Shown here: one piece after another, positions 8,616 to 18,133 of the stretch
Layout: each line of letters opens with the position of its first letter
Position numbering within the stretch: the stretch's first letter is position 1
Assembly (NCBI RefSeq): GCF_001905465.1
Contig: NZ_LISX01000022.1
Span: 1-64,000 of the forward strand
From: Kitasatospora sp. CB01950
GTDB lineage: Bacteria; Actinomycetota; Actinomycetes; Streptomycetales; Streptomycetaceae
Length of the DNA stretch: 64,000 nt
Direction: 5' to 3'
Made by a program: the position numbers and the translations under genes
Notes under the pieces: generated by a model
Told to the model about the DNA's origin: nothing
What the model saw: the letters and a program-made list of their open reading frames with translations, nothing else
Databases searched by the model: none

Positions 8616-9593
8616 ATGCTCGACGCATTCACCGTGCTGGGCCTCGGCCGGCCGGACGGCCAGGTGTACGCCGCGCTGGTCGTCTCGCCGCAGTCGACCG
8701 CCCAGGAGTTGGCCGAACAGTGCGGCCTGACGCTGGACCAGTGCCGGCAGGGCCTGGACCGCCTCGCCGAACAGGGCATGGCGACCCGCGCCCCGGTCGA
8801 CCGGGAGCGCTACCTCGCGGTCGCCCCCGACGTCGCCATCGGCACCCTGATAGGCCACCGCGAAGCCGAACTGCGCTCCGCCCGCGCCGAGATGCACCGG
8901 CTGATGGACGCGTTCCGGGAGGCGTCCCGGTACACCGACCCGGCGCACTCGGTGGAGGTGCTCACCGGCGGCGAGGCGATTGCGCAGCGCCTGGAGCACC
9001 TGGTGGAGTCCGGCCAGTACCAGATCCGCGGCTTCGACTGCCCGCCGTACGTGCAGGACCCGACCGTGCAGCAGCCCCGGCAGCGGGCCAAGCTCAAGGC
9101 CGGGGTGCGGATCCGCACCGTCTTCGACAAGGAGGCGATCGCCTGGCCCGGACGGCTGGAACAGGAGATCCTCACCGGCGTCGAGGACGGCGAGGAGGCC
9201 CGGGTGCGGCCGGTGCTGCCGATGAAGATGATGATGGCCGACGACAAGATGGCGATCATCCCGATCAGCGTCGGCGACAGCGTCCTGGACGCCGCGTACG
9301 TCATCCACCCGTCGGCCCTGCTGCAGGCCCTGGACGCGCTGTTCGAGGCCGAGTGGGAACGCGCCGTGCCGCTGCAGACGGTGATCGGCGACGGCGACGG
9401 CCCCGGGCCGGACTCCGACCACCTGAAGCTGCTCGGGCTGCTCGCCGCCGGCCTCACCGACGAGTCGATCGCCCGCTCGCTCGGCTGGAGCGCCCGCACG
9501 ACCCAGCGCCGCCTGCAGGGCCTGATGCGCGAACTCGGGGCCACCACCCGGTTCCAGGCCGGGATGGCGGCCCGCGAGCGCGGCTGGCTCTAG
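8616..9593 (+). CDS. TrmB/LuxR-type helix-turn-helix regulator
   Basis: 325 residues. The N-terminal 70 residues form a TrmB-like winged helix (AQELAEQCGLTLDQCRQGLD). The middle looks like the phospholipase-D-fold sensor half found in such regulators (SVEVLTGGEAIAQRLEHL). The last 60 residues form a LuxR-type helix-turn-helix (GLTDESIARSLGWSARTTQR). The effector is unknown. ATG 8616 is taken for its SD GGAAGGA five bases upstream; the longer frame from 8457 has no homologous look. It converges on the DUF952 gene with only ten bases between stops. Confidence 0.85.
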   Translation: MLDAFTVLGLGRPDGQVYAALVVSPQSTAQELAEQCGLTLDQCRQGLDRLAEQGMATRAPVDRERYLAVAPDVAIGTLIGHREAELRSARAEMHRLMDAFREASRYTDPAHSVEVLTGGEAIAQRLEHLVESGQYQIRGFDCPPYVQDPTVQQPRQRAKLKAGVRIRTVFDKEAIAWPGRLEQEILTGVEDGEEARVRPVLPMKMMMADDKMAIIPISVGDSVLDAAYVIHPSALLQALDALFEAEWERAVPLQTVIGDGDGPGPDSDHLKLLGLLAAGLTDESIARSLGWSARTTQRRLQGLMRELGATTRFQAGMAARERGWL

Positions 9594-9603
9594 GGTCTGC
9601 CGA

Positions 9604-9966
9604 TCAGCTCCAGGGGAGCAGCGCGGCCCAGCGGCCGTCCGGGCCGCGCTCCAGCTTCTCCAGGCCCAGCACGGCCGTCCGGTTGAGCCGGCCGTAGACG
9701 TGCGGGAACAGCACCCCCGGGGTGCTGCCGGGAGGCGGGCCGCCGGTGGCCGCCTCCCACTTCACCATCGGTTCGACGAGCTTCTCCTCGATCAGCAGCG
9801 CCATCAGCGGATCCGGGGCGTCGGGGAAGAACAGGTTGGCGACCGCCAGCACCGTGGTCTCGTCCGGCGAGCAGTGCAGGAAGCCCTCGGTGAGCAGCGA
9901 GGCGGCGGTGTACGGCCGGCCCGGGTCGCGCAGCCAGTCGTCCAGCGGGGCGAGATGGTAGATCAT
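9604..9966 (-). CDS. DUF952 family protein
   Basis: 120 residues with the family pattern: MIYHLAPLDDW at the N-terminus, EGFLHCSPDE in the middle, and FPHVYGRLNRTAV towards the end. DUF952 proteins are small cytoplasmic proteins related to the glutathione S-transferase/ADP-ribosyltransferase-like fold; their substrate is unknown. It is complete, with no frameshift. It is the distal gene after the DUF4139 pair, separated from it by 37 bases. Confidence 0.85.
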   Translation of the reverse strand: MIYHLAPLDDWLRDPGRPYTAASLLTEGFLHCSPDETTVLAVANLFFPDAPDPLMALLIEEKLVEPMVKWEAATGGPPPGSTPGVLFPHVYGRLNRTAVLGLEKLERGPDGRWAALLPWS

Positions 9967-10003
9967 GTCTCTTTTGTACCGGAGTTGACGGCCTGTCGGT
10001 TGC

Positions 10004-11575
10004 TCACAGGCCCGCCACCTTCGCCGTCGCCGACACCTCGTACACCAGGGTGACGGTACGTCGGCCGCCCGGTGGCAGCGGCACCTCCCAGCGGACGACG
10101 CCGTCGGCGTCCAGTTCGTCCGGCGGCGGCGAGCAGCGGTCCTTGCGCAGCCGCACCTCGACGGCCTGCACCTCGGAGACCGGGATCCGCTCGCGGACCG
10201 TCACCACCTGCTCGGCGTCCTCGCCGGGCGCGGAGAACCGGGACAGGTGCAGGCGCACCGTGCGGGTCAGCAGGGTGCGCCGGTCGCCCAGGCCGGCGCC
10301 CTCGCGGCGCTCGTCGGCCTCCCGGACCACCCGCAGGCCGTCCGAGGAACCGAACGACAGGCGCACCGGCGCGCCCGCCGCCGTGAACTCCAGCGTGCCC
10401 CGGCCGGTGAACCCGGAGCCGCGCACCAGGTCGACCGGGCCGGCCAGCAGCGCGTGACCCGAGGCGTTGCGGAACGACACCACCTCCGTCACCAGCTCCG
10501 ACAGCTCCGGCGCCGCCGCGAACTCGCTGCGCGCCGCCGTCTCGAACGCGCTCACCGGCACCCGGTGCGCCCGCCCGTCCGAGGGCACCGAGACCGGCTC
10601 GGCGGCCCGCAGCACCCGCACCTCGCCGCCGTCGTCCACCCCCGGCAGGCCCGGCTCCAGCGGGCCCGCGTCGGAGATCACCTGCTCGCGCAGCTCCACC
10701 TCGACGGTCTTCTTCTCCTGCGCCGAACGCTCCCGCAGCACCAGCCGGTCCTCGGCCAGCGCCGGCGGCTCGCCGGCCGACGCGGAACGGGCCGTGGACA
10801 GCGTCAGCGCGACGTCCGACCAGTCCTCGCCGGTGCGCTGCCACACCACCGCCTCGGTCTCCAACCGCAGGGCGCCGCCGACCAGTTCGGCCCGGTATGC
10901 GGGCCGCCACAGCGCGCACGCCGTCAGGTGCCCCACCCGGGCCAGGAACCGGCCGGGCTCGGCGCACTCCACCGACAGCTCCACGAACGCCCGCAGCTCG
11001 GCGGGCTCCTGCTCGGCCCGGGCCAGCGCCAGTTCGGCGTTCCCCTGTGCCGCCATCAGCTCCGTCGCGCGCTGCCGCGACGCCCGCAACTGCTCGCCGT
11101 ACGACTCCCGTTCGGCGTCCACCCGGTCCAACTCGCGCGACCAGCGGGCCTGTTCCAGCTCGCCGACGCCCGCGCCCTCGCCGATCTCCCGCAGCAGGTC
11201 CGCCGCCAGCTGGGCGAGCAGCGCCAGCCGTGCCTCCAGCCGGTCCTGGCGGCGCGACTCCGCCGCGTACGCGCGCTCCAGGTCGTGGACGCGGCGGCGC
11301 AGCGCCGAATCGTCCGGGCCCGGCGCGAGCGGCGCCGGCGGCTCCCAGGACCGCACCAGGCGGACGTCCAGCACCCGGCCGCGACCGGTCTCCGCGCCGT
11401 CCGCGCCGAGCAGCCGGGCATGCAGCGAACGGTCCACCGCGAGCGCCGTCACCGGGCCCAGCCGCAGCCGGTGCACACCCGCCGCCAGCTCGACCTCCGC
11501 CGTCCGCTCCACCTGCGCCCGGTCCTCCAGACAGGTGACCGCGGTGACCGGCAGGGGCAAAGTCTCCTCGTACAC
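10004..11575 (-). CDS. DUF4139 (mucoidy-inhibitor MuiA-like) protein
   Basis: 523 residues. An N-terminal DUF4140 β-domain (LPLPVTAVTCLEDRAQVERT) is followed by a long coiled-coil (LAQLAADLLREIGEGAGVGE) and a C-terminal DUF4139 β-rich domain (CALWRPAYRAEL, GEDWSDVALTLSTA). There is no signal peptide. It starts at GTG with GGAGGAGC seven bases upstream, only three bases after the stop of the upstream paralogue, so the two are co-translated. Family function is not established. Confidence 0.85.
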   Translation of the reverse strand: MYEETLPLPVTAVTCLEDRAQVERTAEVELAAGVHRLRLGPVTALAVDRSLHARLLGADGAETGRGRVLDVRLVRSWEPPAPLAPGPDDSALRRRVHDLERAYAAESRRQDRLEARLALLAQLAADLLREIGEGAGVGELEQARWSRELDRVDAERESYGEQLRASRQRATELMAAQGNAELALARAEQEPAELRAFVELSVECAEPGRFLARVGHLTACALWRPAYRAELVGGALRLETEAVVWQRTGEDWSDVALTLSTARSASAGEPPALAEDRLVLRERSAQEKKTVEVELREQVISDAGPLEPGLPGVDDGGEVRVLRAAEPVSVPSDGRAHRVPVSAFETAARSEFAAAPELSELVTEVVSFRNASGHALLAGPVDLVRGSGFTGRGTLEFTAAGAPVRLSFGSSDGLRVVREADERREGAGLGDRRTLLTRTVRLHLSRFSAPGEDAEQVVTVRERIPVSEVQAVEVRLRKDRCSPPPDELDADGVVRWEVPLPPGGRRTVTLVYEVSATAKVAGL

Positions 11576-11578
11576 GCT

Positions 11579-13633
11579 TCAGCTCCTCCGGTTCCCGCCG
11601 ACCACGGCCCTACCGGCCGGGATACGGACCACATAGCCGCCCGTCAGCTCCGCCGAACCGCCGGCCGGCACCACCACCCGGCGGATCCGCGCCGACGGCG
11701 GCACCTGCGCGGTGGGCTCGTCGGGCGGCGACCAGCCCGGACGCTCCTCGATCCGCACCTCCGCCTCGCCCGCCACCGGCACCCGCTCGCGGACCTCCAC
11801 CGACGCCTCGTGCGGCAGCCGGTTCACCAGCTCGATCCGCACCGAATGGTCCAGCACCGTCGTCGAGTTGAGCACCCCCGACGTCGACTCCCGGACCTCG
11901 CTGTGCCGCGCCACCCGCAGCTCCTCCGCCCGGCCGAGGCCCAACTCCCGCACCCCGCCCGGCGCCAGCGTCGGCAGGCTCGCCGTCAGCAGGAAATCGC
12001 CGTCCACGGACACCTCCACCGGCCCGGCCAGCAGCGCGTGCGCCGTGCCGTTCGCCAGCTCCAGCACGGCGTACACGGCCTCCTCGACGGACGGCACGCA
12101 CACGTAACGCGTCGCCACCTCCACCGGCAGCTCCGCCACCGTCACCGTGTGCCACACGCCGTCCGACGGGATGTCCGCCGGGGCCTGCGCGTCGAAACGG
12201 TGGTCGAACGAGCCCGCCGACACCCGCGGCGGCACGCCGAACCGCGGCAGCGGCAGCCGACCCACCTCCTCCGCGCCGCGCAACGCGCCCGCGCCGGACC
12301 GCGGTTCGGCCTGCGGGAACAGGCGGCCGCGGCGGAACGACTCCTCCAGCGGGCCCGCCAGCACCAGACCCGCGTAGTCGAGCTGGTCCGAGGACGGGCG
12401 CGGGTCGGCGGGCTCGGCCGGGGCCATGGGCGCGGCCAGGTCGGCGGACGGCGCGGACAGGAAGGCCGCGGGCGCCGCCCCGCCGTACGCCATCGGCGCG
12501 CCCGGGGCCGACGCCATCGGCGCGCCCGGCGGGGGCGGCGCGGCCGGCCGCGGGGGCAGGGCCTGCGGCTCGGCCGGCCGCGGCGTCGAACGCCCGCCGC
12601 CCGGCCGGCCCGGGAAGCCCGCGCTGCGGGCCCGCGCCGCCGGAGCGGCCGGCCCGGGAGCCGGCCCGGGGGCCGCGCCCGCCGCCGCGCCGATCGCGAG
12701 CGGCACCGCCGGCACCGGCTTCGACGCCTGCGCGACCTCCCAGCCGGCGAACAACTCGTCGAGCCCGGCCGGCTGCGCCCGCCACCCCGACGGCGCCGGA
12801 GCCGGCTGACGGCGGCCGATCCGCAGCGAACTCAGCCGCGGCACCCCGCTCGGCCGGGCCAGGTCCGCCGTCGACAGCGCCAACCGCACCCCCGACCAGT
12901 CCTCGCCCGTCCGCTGCGCCACCGACGCCCGCAGCACCAGCCGCGCCGCCCGCTCACCCCGCCGGTGCGCCAACCGGTACGTCGGCAGCCACACCGCGCC
13001 CGGCACCGCGTACTCGACCTCCAGCTCCACCGCACCCGCGCCGCGCACCGTCACCAGCGCCTGCGCCGACGACTCCACGCCGCCCGGCCGCTCCGCGCTC
13101 GACCGCTGCCGCGCCCGGACCGACGCCACGTCGAAGGCGTGCTCCGCCGTCCGCACCTGCTGCTCCAGCTCCACCGCCAGCTCCTGCAGCACCTCCAGGC
13201 GCGCGTCCACGAACTCCGCCAGCTCCAGCACCGCGTCCGCCGGGGCCCGCCGCAGCCCCTCGTCGCGGCGGCGCTGCGGCGGCACCGGGCGCAGCGCCGC
13301 GACCTCCCGGATCCGCAGCTCCATCCGCTCCCGACGCGCCAGCAGCCGGTCGCGCTCCGCGCCCAGCTCCGTCAACTCCCGCTCCCAGGACGGCGATTCG
13401 TCCTCCTCGCGGACCCGCTCCGCAGGCTCGACGCGGGCCTCCACGACCCGGCCCCCGCCCGACAGCACCCGCACCCGCAGCGAACCCTCCGCCGCGAGCT
13501 GCGGCAGCCCCGCCACCCGCACCCGGCCGTCCGCCGGCAGCACCCCCGACGCGCGGCGCCGGCACACCGCGCCCGCCGCGTGCACCACCACCGAGTCCAA
13601 CCTCGACTCCCACACCGCCTGCTGCCCCGCCAC
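11579..13633 (-). CDS. DUF4139 protein with Pro/Ala-rich insert
   Basis: 684 residues, a paralogue of the next gene: DUF4140 N-terminus (LDSVVVHAAGAVCRRRA), coiled-coil, and DUF4139 (GAVWLPTYRLAH, GEDWSGVRLALSTADLARPS). It differs by about 150 Ala/Pro/Gly-rich residues inserted into the C-terminal half (PAAPAARARSAGFPGRPGGG). GTG 13633 is preceded by an AAGGGGGCGAG SD; the open frame continues to 13774 without homology. Transcribed divergently from tyrA. Confidence 0.85.
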   Translation of the reverse strand: MAGQQAVWESRLDSVVVHAAGAVCRRRASGVLPADGRVRVAGLPQLAAEGSLRVRVLSGGGRVVEARVEPAERVREEDESPSWERELTELGAERDRLLARRERMELRIREVAALRPVPPQRRRDEGLRRAPADAVLELAEFVDARLEVLQELAVELEQQVRTAEHAFDVASVRARQRSSAERPGGVESSAQALVTVRGAGAVELEVEYAVPGAVWLPTYRLAHRRGERAARLVLRASVAQRTGEDWSGVRLALSTADLARPSGVPRLSSLRIGRRQPAPAPSGWRAQPAGLDELFAGWEVAQASKPVPAVPLAIGAAAGAAPGPAPGPAAPAARARSAGFPGRPGGGRSTPRPAEPQALPPRPAAPPPPGAPMASAPGAPMAYGGAAPAAFLSAPSADLAAPMAPAEPADPRPSSDQLDYAGLVLAGPLEESFRRGRLFPQAEPRSGAGALRGAEEVGRLPLPRFGVPPRVSAGSFDHRFDAQAPADIPSDGVWHTVTVAELPVEVATRYVCVPSVEEAVYAVLELANGTAHALLAGPVEVSVDGDFLLTASLPTLAPGGVRELGLGRAEELRVARHSEVRESTSGVLNSTTVLDHSVRIELVNRLPHEASVEVRERVPVAGEAEVRIEERPGWSPPDEPTAQVPPSARIRRVVVPAGGSAELTGGYVVRIPAGRAVVGGNRRS

Positions 13634-13803
13634 CTCGCCCCCTTCGCCGCCGGCCCGAAGCCCGGACCCGGGCGCCCAGTCTGCACCCAACCGCCGCCAC
13701 CGCACCCGGATTTCCGCTGCGCGTCGGCCGAACCGTGCCGCGCGTCCACCGGTGCGGGAGAATGGCCCGGCCACGACCGTGACCAGGGAGACGAGAACCC
13801 GCC

Positions 13804-14889
13804 ATGCGCACTGCCGCCGTCATCGGCACCGGACTGATCGGCACCTCCGCCGCGCTCGCCCTCACCCGCCGGGGCATAAGCGTGTATCTGGAGGACACCG
13901 ACCAGGACGCCGCGCGCACGGCCGCCTCGCTCGGCGCCGGAACCAACGAACTCCCCGACGGGCCGGTCGACCTGGCGATCATCGCGGTCCCGCCGGCGCT
14001 GGTCGGCAAGGTCCTCGCGGACTGCCAGCGGCGGGGCCTCGCCCGCTGCTACACGGACGTCGCGAGCGTCAAGGCCGGGCCGCGCGGGGAGATCGCCGCG
14101 CTGGGCCTGGACACCGTCCGGTACATCGGCTCGCACCCGATGGCCGGGCGCGAACGCTCCGGGCCGCTCGCCGCCACCGCGGACCTCTTCGAGGGCCGGC
14201 CGTGGGTGCTCACGCCCACCGCCGACACCGACACCGAGACGCTCAACGCCGCGCTCGAACTCGTCGCGCTGTGCGGGGCGATGCCCATCGTCATGGACGC
14301 CGCCGACCACGACCGGGCCGTGGCGCTGGTCTCGCACGCGCCGCAGCTGCTGTCCTCGCTGGTCGCGGCGCGACTGGAGCACGCCGAGGAGACCGCGGTG
14401 CGGCTCTCCGGGCAGGGCGTGCGGGACGTCACCCGGATCGCGGCCTCGAACCCGGCGATGTGGATCGACATCCTGTCCGCGAACGCCGGCGTCGTGGCGG
14501 ACGTGCTGGACGACCTCGCGACCGACCTGGCGGAGACCGTCACGGCGCTGCGGGCCCTGCAGGCGGCCGACGAGAACGAACGGCGGGCGGGCGCGGCCGG
14601 CATCGAGGCCGTCATGCGGCGCGGCAACACCGGGCAGGCCCGCATCCCGGGCAAGCACGGGGCGCCGCCCACCCGCTACGAGACCGTCACCGTCGTGCTC
14701 GGCGACCAGCCCGGCGAACTCGGCCGGCTCTTCGGGGAGGTCGGCTCGCTCGGGGTCAACATCGAGGACGTGACCATCGAGCACTCGACGGGGCAGCAGG
14801 TCGGCCACGTCCAGCTCGCTGTCGCGCCGACGGTGGGGCGGACGCTGGTGGCGGGGCTCCGGGAGCGCGGCTGGGGCGTGCGGGACTGA
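13804..14889 (+). CDS. tyrA: prephenate dehydrogenase
   Basis: 361 residues. The NAD-binding GTGLIGTSAALALTRRG opens the protein. The catalytic domain has SHPMAGRERSGP (catalytic His region) and DHDRAVALVSHAPQL. A C-terminal ACT-like domain (about residues 290-361, VVLGDQPGELGRLFGEVG) probably gives feedback sensing of tyrosine. It converts prephenate to 4-hydroxyphenylpyruvate for tyrosine synthesis. The 4-hydroxyphenylpyruvate route would also supply any Hpg needed by a lipopeptide cluster, but this copy is the housekeeping one upstream of cmk. Confidence 0.95.
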   Translation: MRTAAVIGTGLIGTSAALALTRRGISVYLEDTDQDAARTAASLGAGTNELPDGPVDLAIIAVPPALVGKVLADCQRRGLARCYTDVASVKAGPRGEIAALGLDTVRYIGSHPMAGRERSGPLAATADLFEGRPWVLTPTADTDTETLNAALELVALCGAMPIVMDAADHDRAVALVSHAPQLLSSLVAARLEHAEETAVRLSGQGVRDVTRIAASNPAMWIDILSANAGVVADVLDDLATDLAETVTALRALQAADENERRAGAAGIEAVMRRGNTGQARIPGKHGAPPTRYETVTVVLGDQPGELGRLFGEVGSLGVNIEDVTIEHSTGQQVGHVQLAVAPTVGRTLVAGLRERGWGVRD

Positions 14890-15100
14890 GGTTCCGCCGC
14901 CCCGGGAACCGGACGGCGTCCCCGCGCGGGGGCCGACCGGTCGGCCCGCGCCGCAGGGGACGCGTCCCGGGGCGTCGCCGGTGGAGACGCCGGGTCGGGG
15001 CGGCCACTGCCACTGACCGGGGACGGGGCCGGGACGGGGTGGCGCGCGAGTCCATTAACCTTGAGGTGAGTTCGTGTGTCGTGAGAGAGAGGTTCGCCCC

Positions 15101-15817
15101 GTGGACAGTGTCGACCGAGCGTCGAACAGCCCGGTCGTCGTCGCCATCGACGGGCCTTCGGGTTCCGGCAAGTCGACGGTGTCGCGGGCAGTCGCGGCGC
15201 GCCTCGGCCTGAGCTTCCTGGACACCGGTGCGATGTACCGCGCCATGACGTGGTGGATGCTCGCCAACGAGGTGGACGTGGACGACCCGGAGGCGGTGGC
15301 GATCGCCTGCGCCAAGCCGGTCATCGTCTCCGGTACCGACGCCGCCGGGCCGACCATAACCGTGGACGGCCAGGACGTGTCCGGCCCGATCCGCGGCCCC
15401 GAGGTGACCGCCAAGGTCAGCGCGGTGGCCGCGGTCCCCGCGGTGCGGGCCCGGCTGGTGGAGCTCCAGCGCGGCTGCGCCTCGCACACCGCGCGCGGCA
15501 TCGTCGCCGAGGGCCGTGACATGGGCAGCGTGGTGTTCCCGGACGCCACCGTGAAGGTCTTCCTGACCGCGTCCGAGCAGGCCCGTGCCGAGCGCCGGGC
15601 CGCCGAGCTGCGCGCCAAGGGCCTGGACGAGGCGACGATCACCGCGATGGCCGCCGACCTGGCCCGCCGGGACGCCGCCGACTCCTCCCGCGAGACCGCC
15701 CCGCTGACCCGGGCCGCGGACGCGGACCTGGTCGACACCAGCGAACTCACCCTCGACCAGGTGATCGGTACGATCACCGCACTGGTCGAGGACCGGGCCG
15801 GCCTGACGGCCGCCTGA
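15101..15817 (+). CDS. cmk: cytidylate kinase
   Basis: 238 residues. The P-loop GPSGSGKSTVSRAVA is near residues 18-32, followed by LDTGAMYRAMTWWML, the CMP-binding region, and GRDMGSVVFPDATVKVFLTA. It phosphorylates CMP and dCMP. GTG 15101 has SD GAGAGAGG eight bases upstream; GTG 15074 would place that SD inside the gene. It lies between tyrA and der, as in related genomes. Confidence 0.95.
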   Translation: MDSVDRASNSPVVVAIDGPSGSGKSTVSRAVAARLGLSFLDTGAMYRAMTWWMLANEVDVDDPEAVAIACAKPVIVSGTDAAGPTITVDGQDVSGPIRGPEVTAKVSAVAAVPAVRARLVELQRGCASHTARGIVAEGRDMGSVVFPDATVKVFLTASEQARAERRAAELRAKGLDEATITAMAADLARRDAADSSRETAPLTRAADADLVDTSELTLDQVIGTITALVEDRAGLTAA

Positions 15818-15937
15818 CCCTCGACCCCCCCCCGAACGATCCGACCGCGCGAGATCCGCGCGGTTCGCGCTGCCCGCCGGGCAGGTACGCACGGTCCGCC
15901 CCTGGGAAGGGCCGGGCCGGGAAATGGAAGACGGAAC

Positions 15938-17389
15938 ATGAGCAACGACACCACCGCCCAGCACGGCGAGCTCGGCGATGCCGAGTACGCCGAGTTCTTG
16001 GCGCTGGCCGCCGAGGAGGGTTTCGACGCCTCCGAGATCGACGCCGACCTGGACGGCCACGGCCCGATGCCGGTGCTGGCGATCGTCGGCCGCCCGAACG
16101 TCGGCAAGTCGACCCTGGTCAACCGCATCATCGGCCGCCGCGAGGCGGTCGTCGAGGACCGCCCCGGCGTGACCCGTGACCGGGTCAGCTACGAGGCGAT
16201 GTGGGCCGGCCGCCGCTTCAAGGTGCTGGACACCGGCGGCTGGGAGATCGACGTCCTCGGCCTCGACGCGATGGTCGCCGCGCAGGCCGAGCTCGGCATC
16301 GAGCAGTCCGACGCGGTGCTGTTCGTGGTCGACGCCACCGTCGGCGCCACCGACACCGACGACGCGCTGGTCAAGCTGATCCGCCGCTCCGGCAAGCCCG
16401 TCGTGCTGTGCGCCAACAAGGTCGACGGCCCGTCCACCGAGGCCGAGGCCGCGTACCTGTGGTCGCTGGGCCTGGGCGAGCCCTACCCCGTCTCCGCGCT
16501 GCACGGCCGTGGCTCCGGCGACCTGCTGGACGCCGTGCTGAAGGTCCTCCCGGAGGCCCCGCCGCAGCTGTTCGGCGACGGCCTGGTCCCCGGCGGCCCG
16601 CGCCGCGTCGCGCTGATCGGCCGGCCGAACGTCGGCAAGTCCAGCCTGCTGAACAAGGTCGCCGGCGAGGACCGCGTGGTCGTCAACGAGCTGGCCGGCA
16701 CCACCCGTGACCCGGTCGACGAGATGATCGAACTCGGCGGCAAGACCTGGAAGTTCATCGACACCGCCGGCATCCGCCGCCGGGTCCACCTGACCTCCGG
16801 CGCCGACTTCTACGCCTCGCTGCGGACCTCCGCCGCGCTGGACAAGGCCGAGGTCGCGGTCGTCCTGGTCGACGCCAGCGAGACCCTCGCCGAGCAGGAC
16901 ACCCGGATCATCTCGATGGCCGTCGAGGCCGGGCGCGCCGTCGTCATCGCCTACAACAAGTGGGACCAGCTCGACGAGGAACGCCGCTTCTACCTGGAGC
17001 GCGAGATCGAGCGCGACCTGGTGCAGGTCCAGTGGGCGCCCCGGGTGAACGTCTCGGCGAAGACCGGCCGCCACATGGAGAAGCTCGTCCCCGCGATCGA
17101 GACCGCGCTGGCCGGCTGGGAGACCCGCATCCCCACCGCCCGCCTGAACGCGTTCCTCGGCGAACTCGTCGCCGCGCACCCGCACCCGATCCGCGGCGGC
17201 AAGCAGCCGCGCGTCCTGTTCGGCACCCAGGCCGGCACCCGCCCGCCGCGGTTCGTGCTGTTCGCGTCCGGCTTCCTGGAGGCCGGCTACCGCCGCTTCA
17301 TCGAGCGCCGGCTGCGCGAGGAGTTCGGCTTCGTGGGCACCCCGATCTCGATCTCGGTCCGGGTGCGCGAGAAGCGCAAGAAGAAGTAA
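15938..17389 (+). CDS. der: ribosome biogenesis GTPase Der
   Basis: 483 residues. Two tandem GTPase domains each carry GRPNVGKS (near residues 52 and 228), NKVD/NKWD base-specificity motifs, and a C-terminal KH-like domain ending in a basic KRKKK. It assists late 50S subunit assembly. An acidic N-terminal extension of about 45 residues precedes the first G domain, typical of actinobacterial Der. A 19-bp perfect terminator follows the stop. Confidence 0.97.
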   Translation: MSNDTTAQHGELGDAEYAEFLALAAEEGFDASEIDADLDGHGPMPVLAIVGRPNVGKSTLVNRIIGRREAVVEDRPGVTRDRVSYEAMWAGRRFKVLDTGGWEIDVLGLDAMVAAQAELGIEQSDAVLFVVDATVGATDTDDALVKLIRRSGKPVVLCANKVDGPSTEAEAAYLWSLGLGEPYPVSALHGRGSGDLLDAVLKVLPEAPPQLFGDGLVPGGPRRVALIGRPNVGKSSLLNKVAGEDRVVVNELAGTTRDPVDEMIELGGKTWKFIDTAGIRRRVHLTSGADFYASLRTSAALDKAEVAVVLVDASETLAEQDTRIISMAVEAGRAVVIAYNKWDQLDEERRFYLEREIERDLVQVQWAPRVNVSAKTGRHMEKLVPAIETALAGWETRIPTARLNAFLGELVAAHPHPIRGGKQPRVLFGTQAGTRPPRFVLFASGFLEAGYRRFIERRLREEFGFVGTPISISVRVREKRKKK

Positions 17390-17400
17390 GCAGGGAACGG

Positions 17401-17455
17401 ATACGGCTGTGGGCCGCGGGCACCGGGGAGGTGCTTCCGCGGCCCACAGCCGTAT
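17401..17455. terminator. 19-bp perfect hairpin after der
   Basis: ATACGGCTGTGGGCCGCGG (17401-17419) is perfectly complementary to 17437-17455 around a 17-nt loop. It lies between convergent genes and can stop transcription from both sides. Confidence 0.85.
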
Positions 17456-17533
17456 CTGCGCGTGCCGACGTCCGTGCGTCCGAGCACGGGCGCCGGCGTC
17501 CGTGCTCAGACGTCCGTGTTCAGGCGTTCGTGT

Positions 17534-18133
17534 TCAGACGTCGCGGCCGGGCGGCAGCGACAGCACCGAGCGGTGCCGACCGCCCGTCGGCCCGGGGGCC
17601 GGGGCGGGGGCAGCGGGTGCGGGGGCCTGCGGGGACGGGCCGAGGTAGCCGGTCGCCACCCAGCCCTGGCCGTTCGCCTGCGCGGCCGACCCCGGCACGG
17701 GCCCGAACTGCGGCGCGCCCGGGGCCTGCCCCACGTACGTCTCGAAGGACTGGTGCTGCTGCGAGTACGGCGCCGGATCGCGCCGCTCCGCCGCCACCTC
17801 GCGCGGCTGCTGGTCGCGGACGTGCGTGTCGCGGAGGTGCTGATCACGTACGTGTTGCTCGCGGCCGTGCGGGTCACGGAGGTGTTGCTCGCGGCCGTGC
17901 TGGTCGCGGACGTGTTGCTCGCGGACCGCGAAGCCGGTGAACCTCAGCCCTTCCTCGCCGGAGCGGTCGCCCGGCAGCGCCCGGAACATCCGCCGGTACT
18001 CGGAGTACAGCGAGTCGTAGATCGGGGTGGCCGACACCGGGTGCTCCGCGTCGTACGACGGTCGCATGCTCGGGATCGAACGGGCGACGGGGGAGGAGGG
18101 GCGGCCGGTGGAGGAGACGTCGTAGCTGTACAC
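17534..18133 (-). CDS. conserved hypothetical protein, possibly frameshifted at its 5' end
   Basis: 199 residues from GTG 18133. The part ATPIYDSLYSEYRRMFRALP reads as a conserved folded segment; residues 70-110 are a His/Arg/Asp/Gln repeat (REQHVRDQH and variants), and the tail is Pro/Ala-rich. There is no signal peptide or TM segment. A well-formed upstream start (ATG 18296, MTDPVNDPAATG) leads into a different frame. Removing one G from the G5 run near 18178 would join MTDP… to WPPPHPKPVSLVGSYVYSYD and on into this frame. The true gene may therefore span 17534-18296, with a homopolymer frameshift or sequencing error. Function unknown. Confidence 0.65.
   Translation of the reverse strand: MYSYDVSSTGRPSSPVARSIPSMRPSYDAEHPVSATPIYDSLYSEYRRMFRALPGDRSGEEGLRFTGFAVREQHVRDQHGREQHLRDPHGREQHVRDQHLRDTHVRDQQPREVAAERRDPAPYSQQHQSFETYVGQAPGAPQFGPVPGSAAQANGQGWVATGYLGPSPQAPAPAAPAPAPGPTGGRHRSVLSLPPGRDV
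17822..17926. repeat. 30-bp tandem repeats inside the hypothetical gene
   Basis: GTGTTGCTCGCGG starts at 17852, 17882 and 17912 (period 30), with a more diverged unit at 17822. It encodes ten-residue repeats rich in His, Arg, Asp and Gln on the minus strand. Confidence 0.75.

Noticed and set aside
10247..13837. 1196-codon plus-strand frame over the DUF4139 genes
   Set aside because: Low-complexity Arg/Gln/His translation; the minus strand shows clean family domains and SD-linked starts.
17461..17535. CRISPR-like short repeats
   Set aside because: GTCCGTG-type repeats are irregular, lack spacers and run into a coding region.
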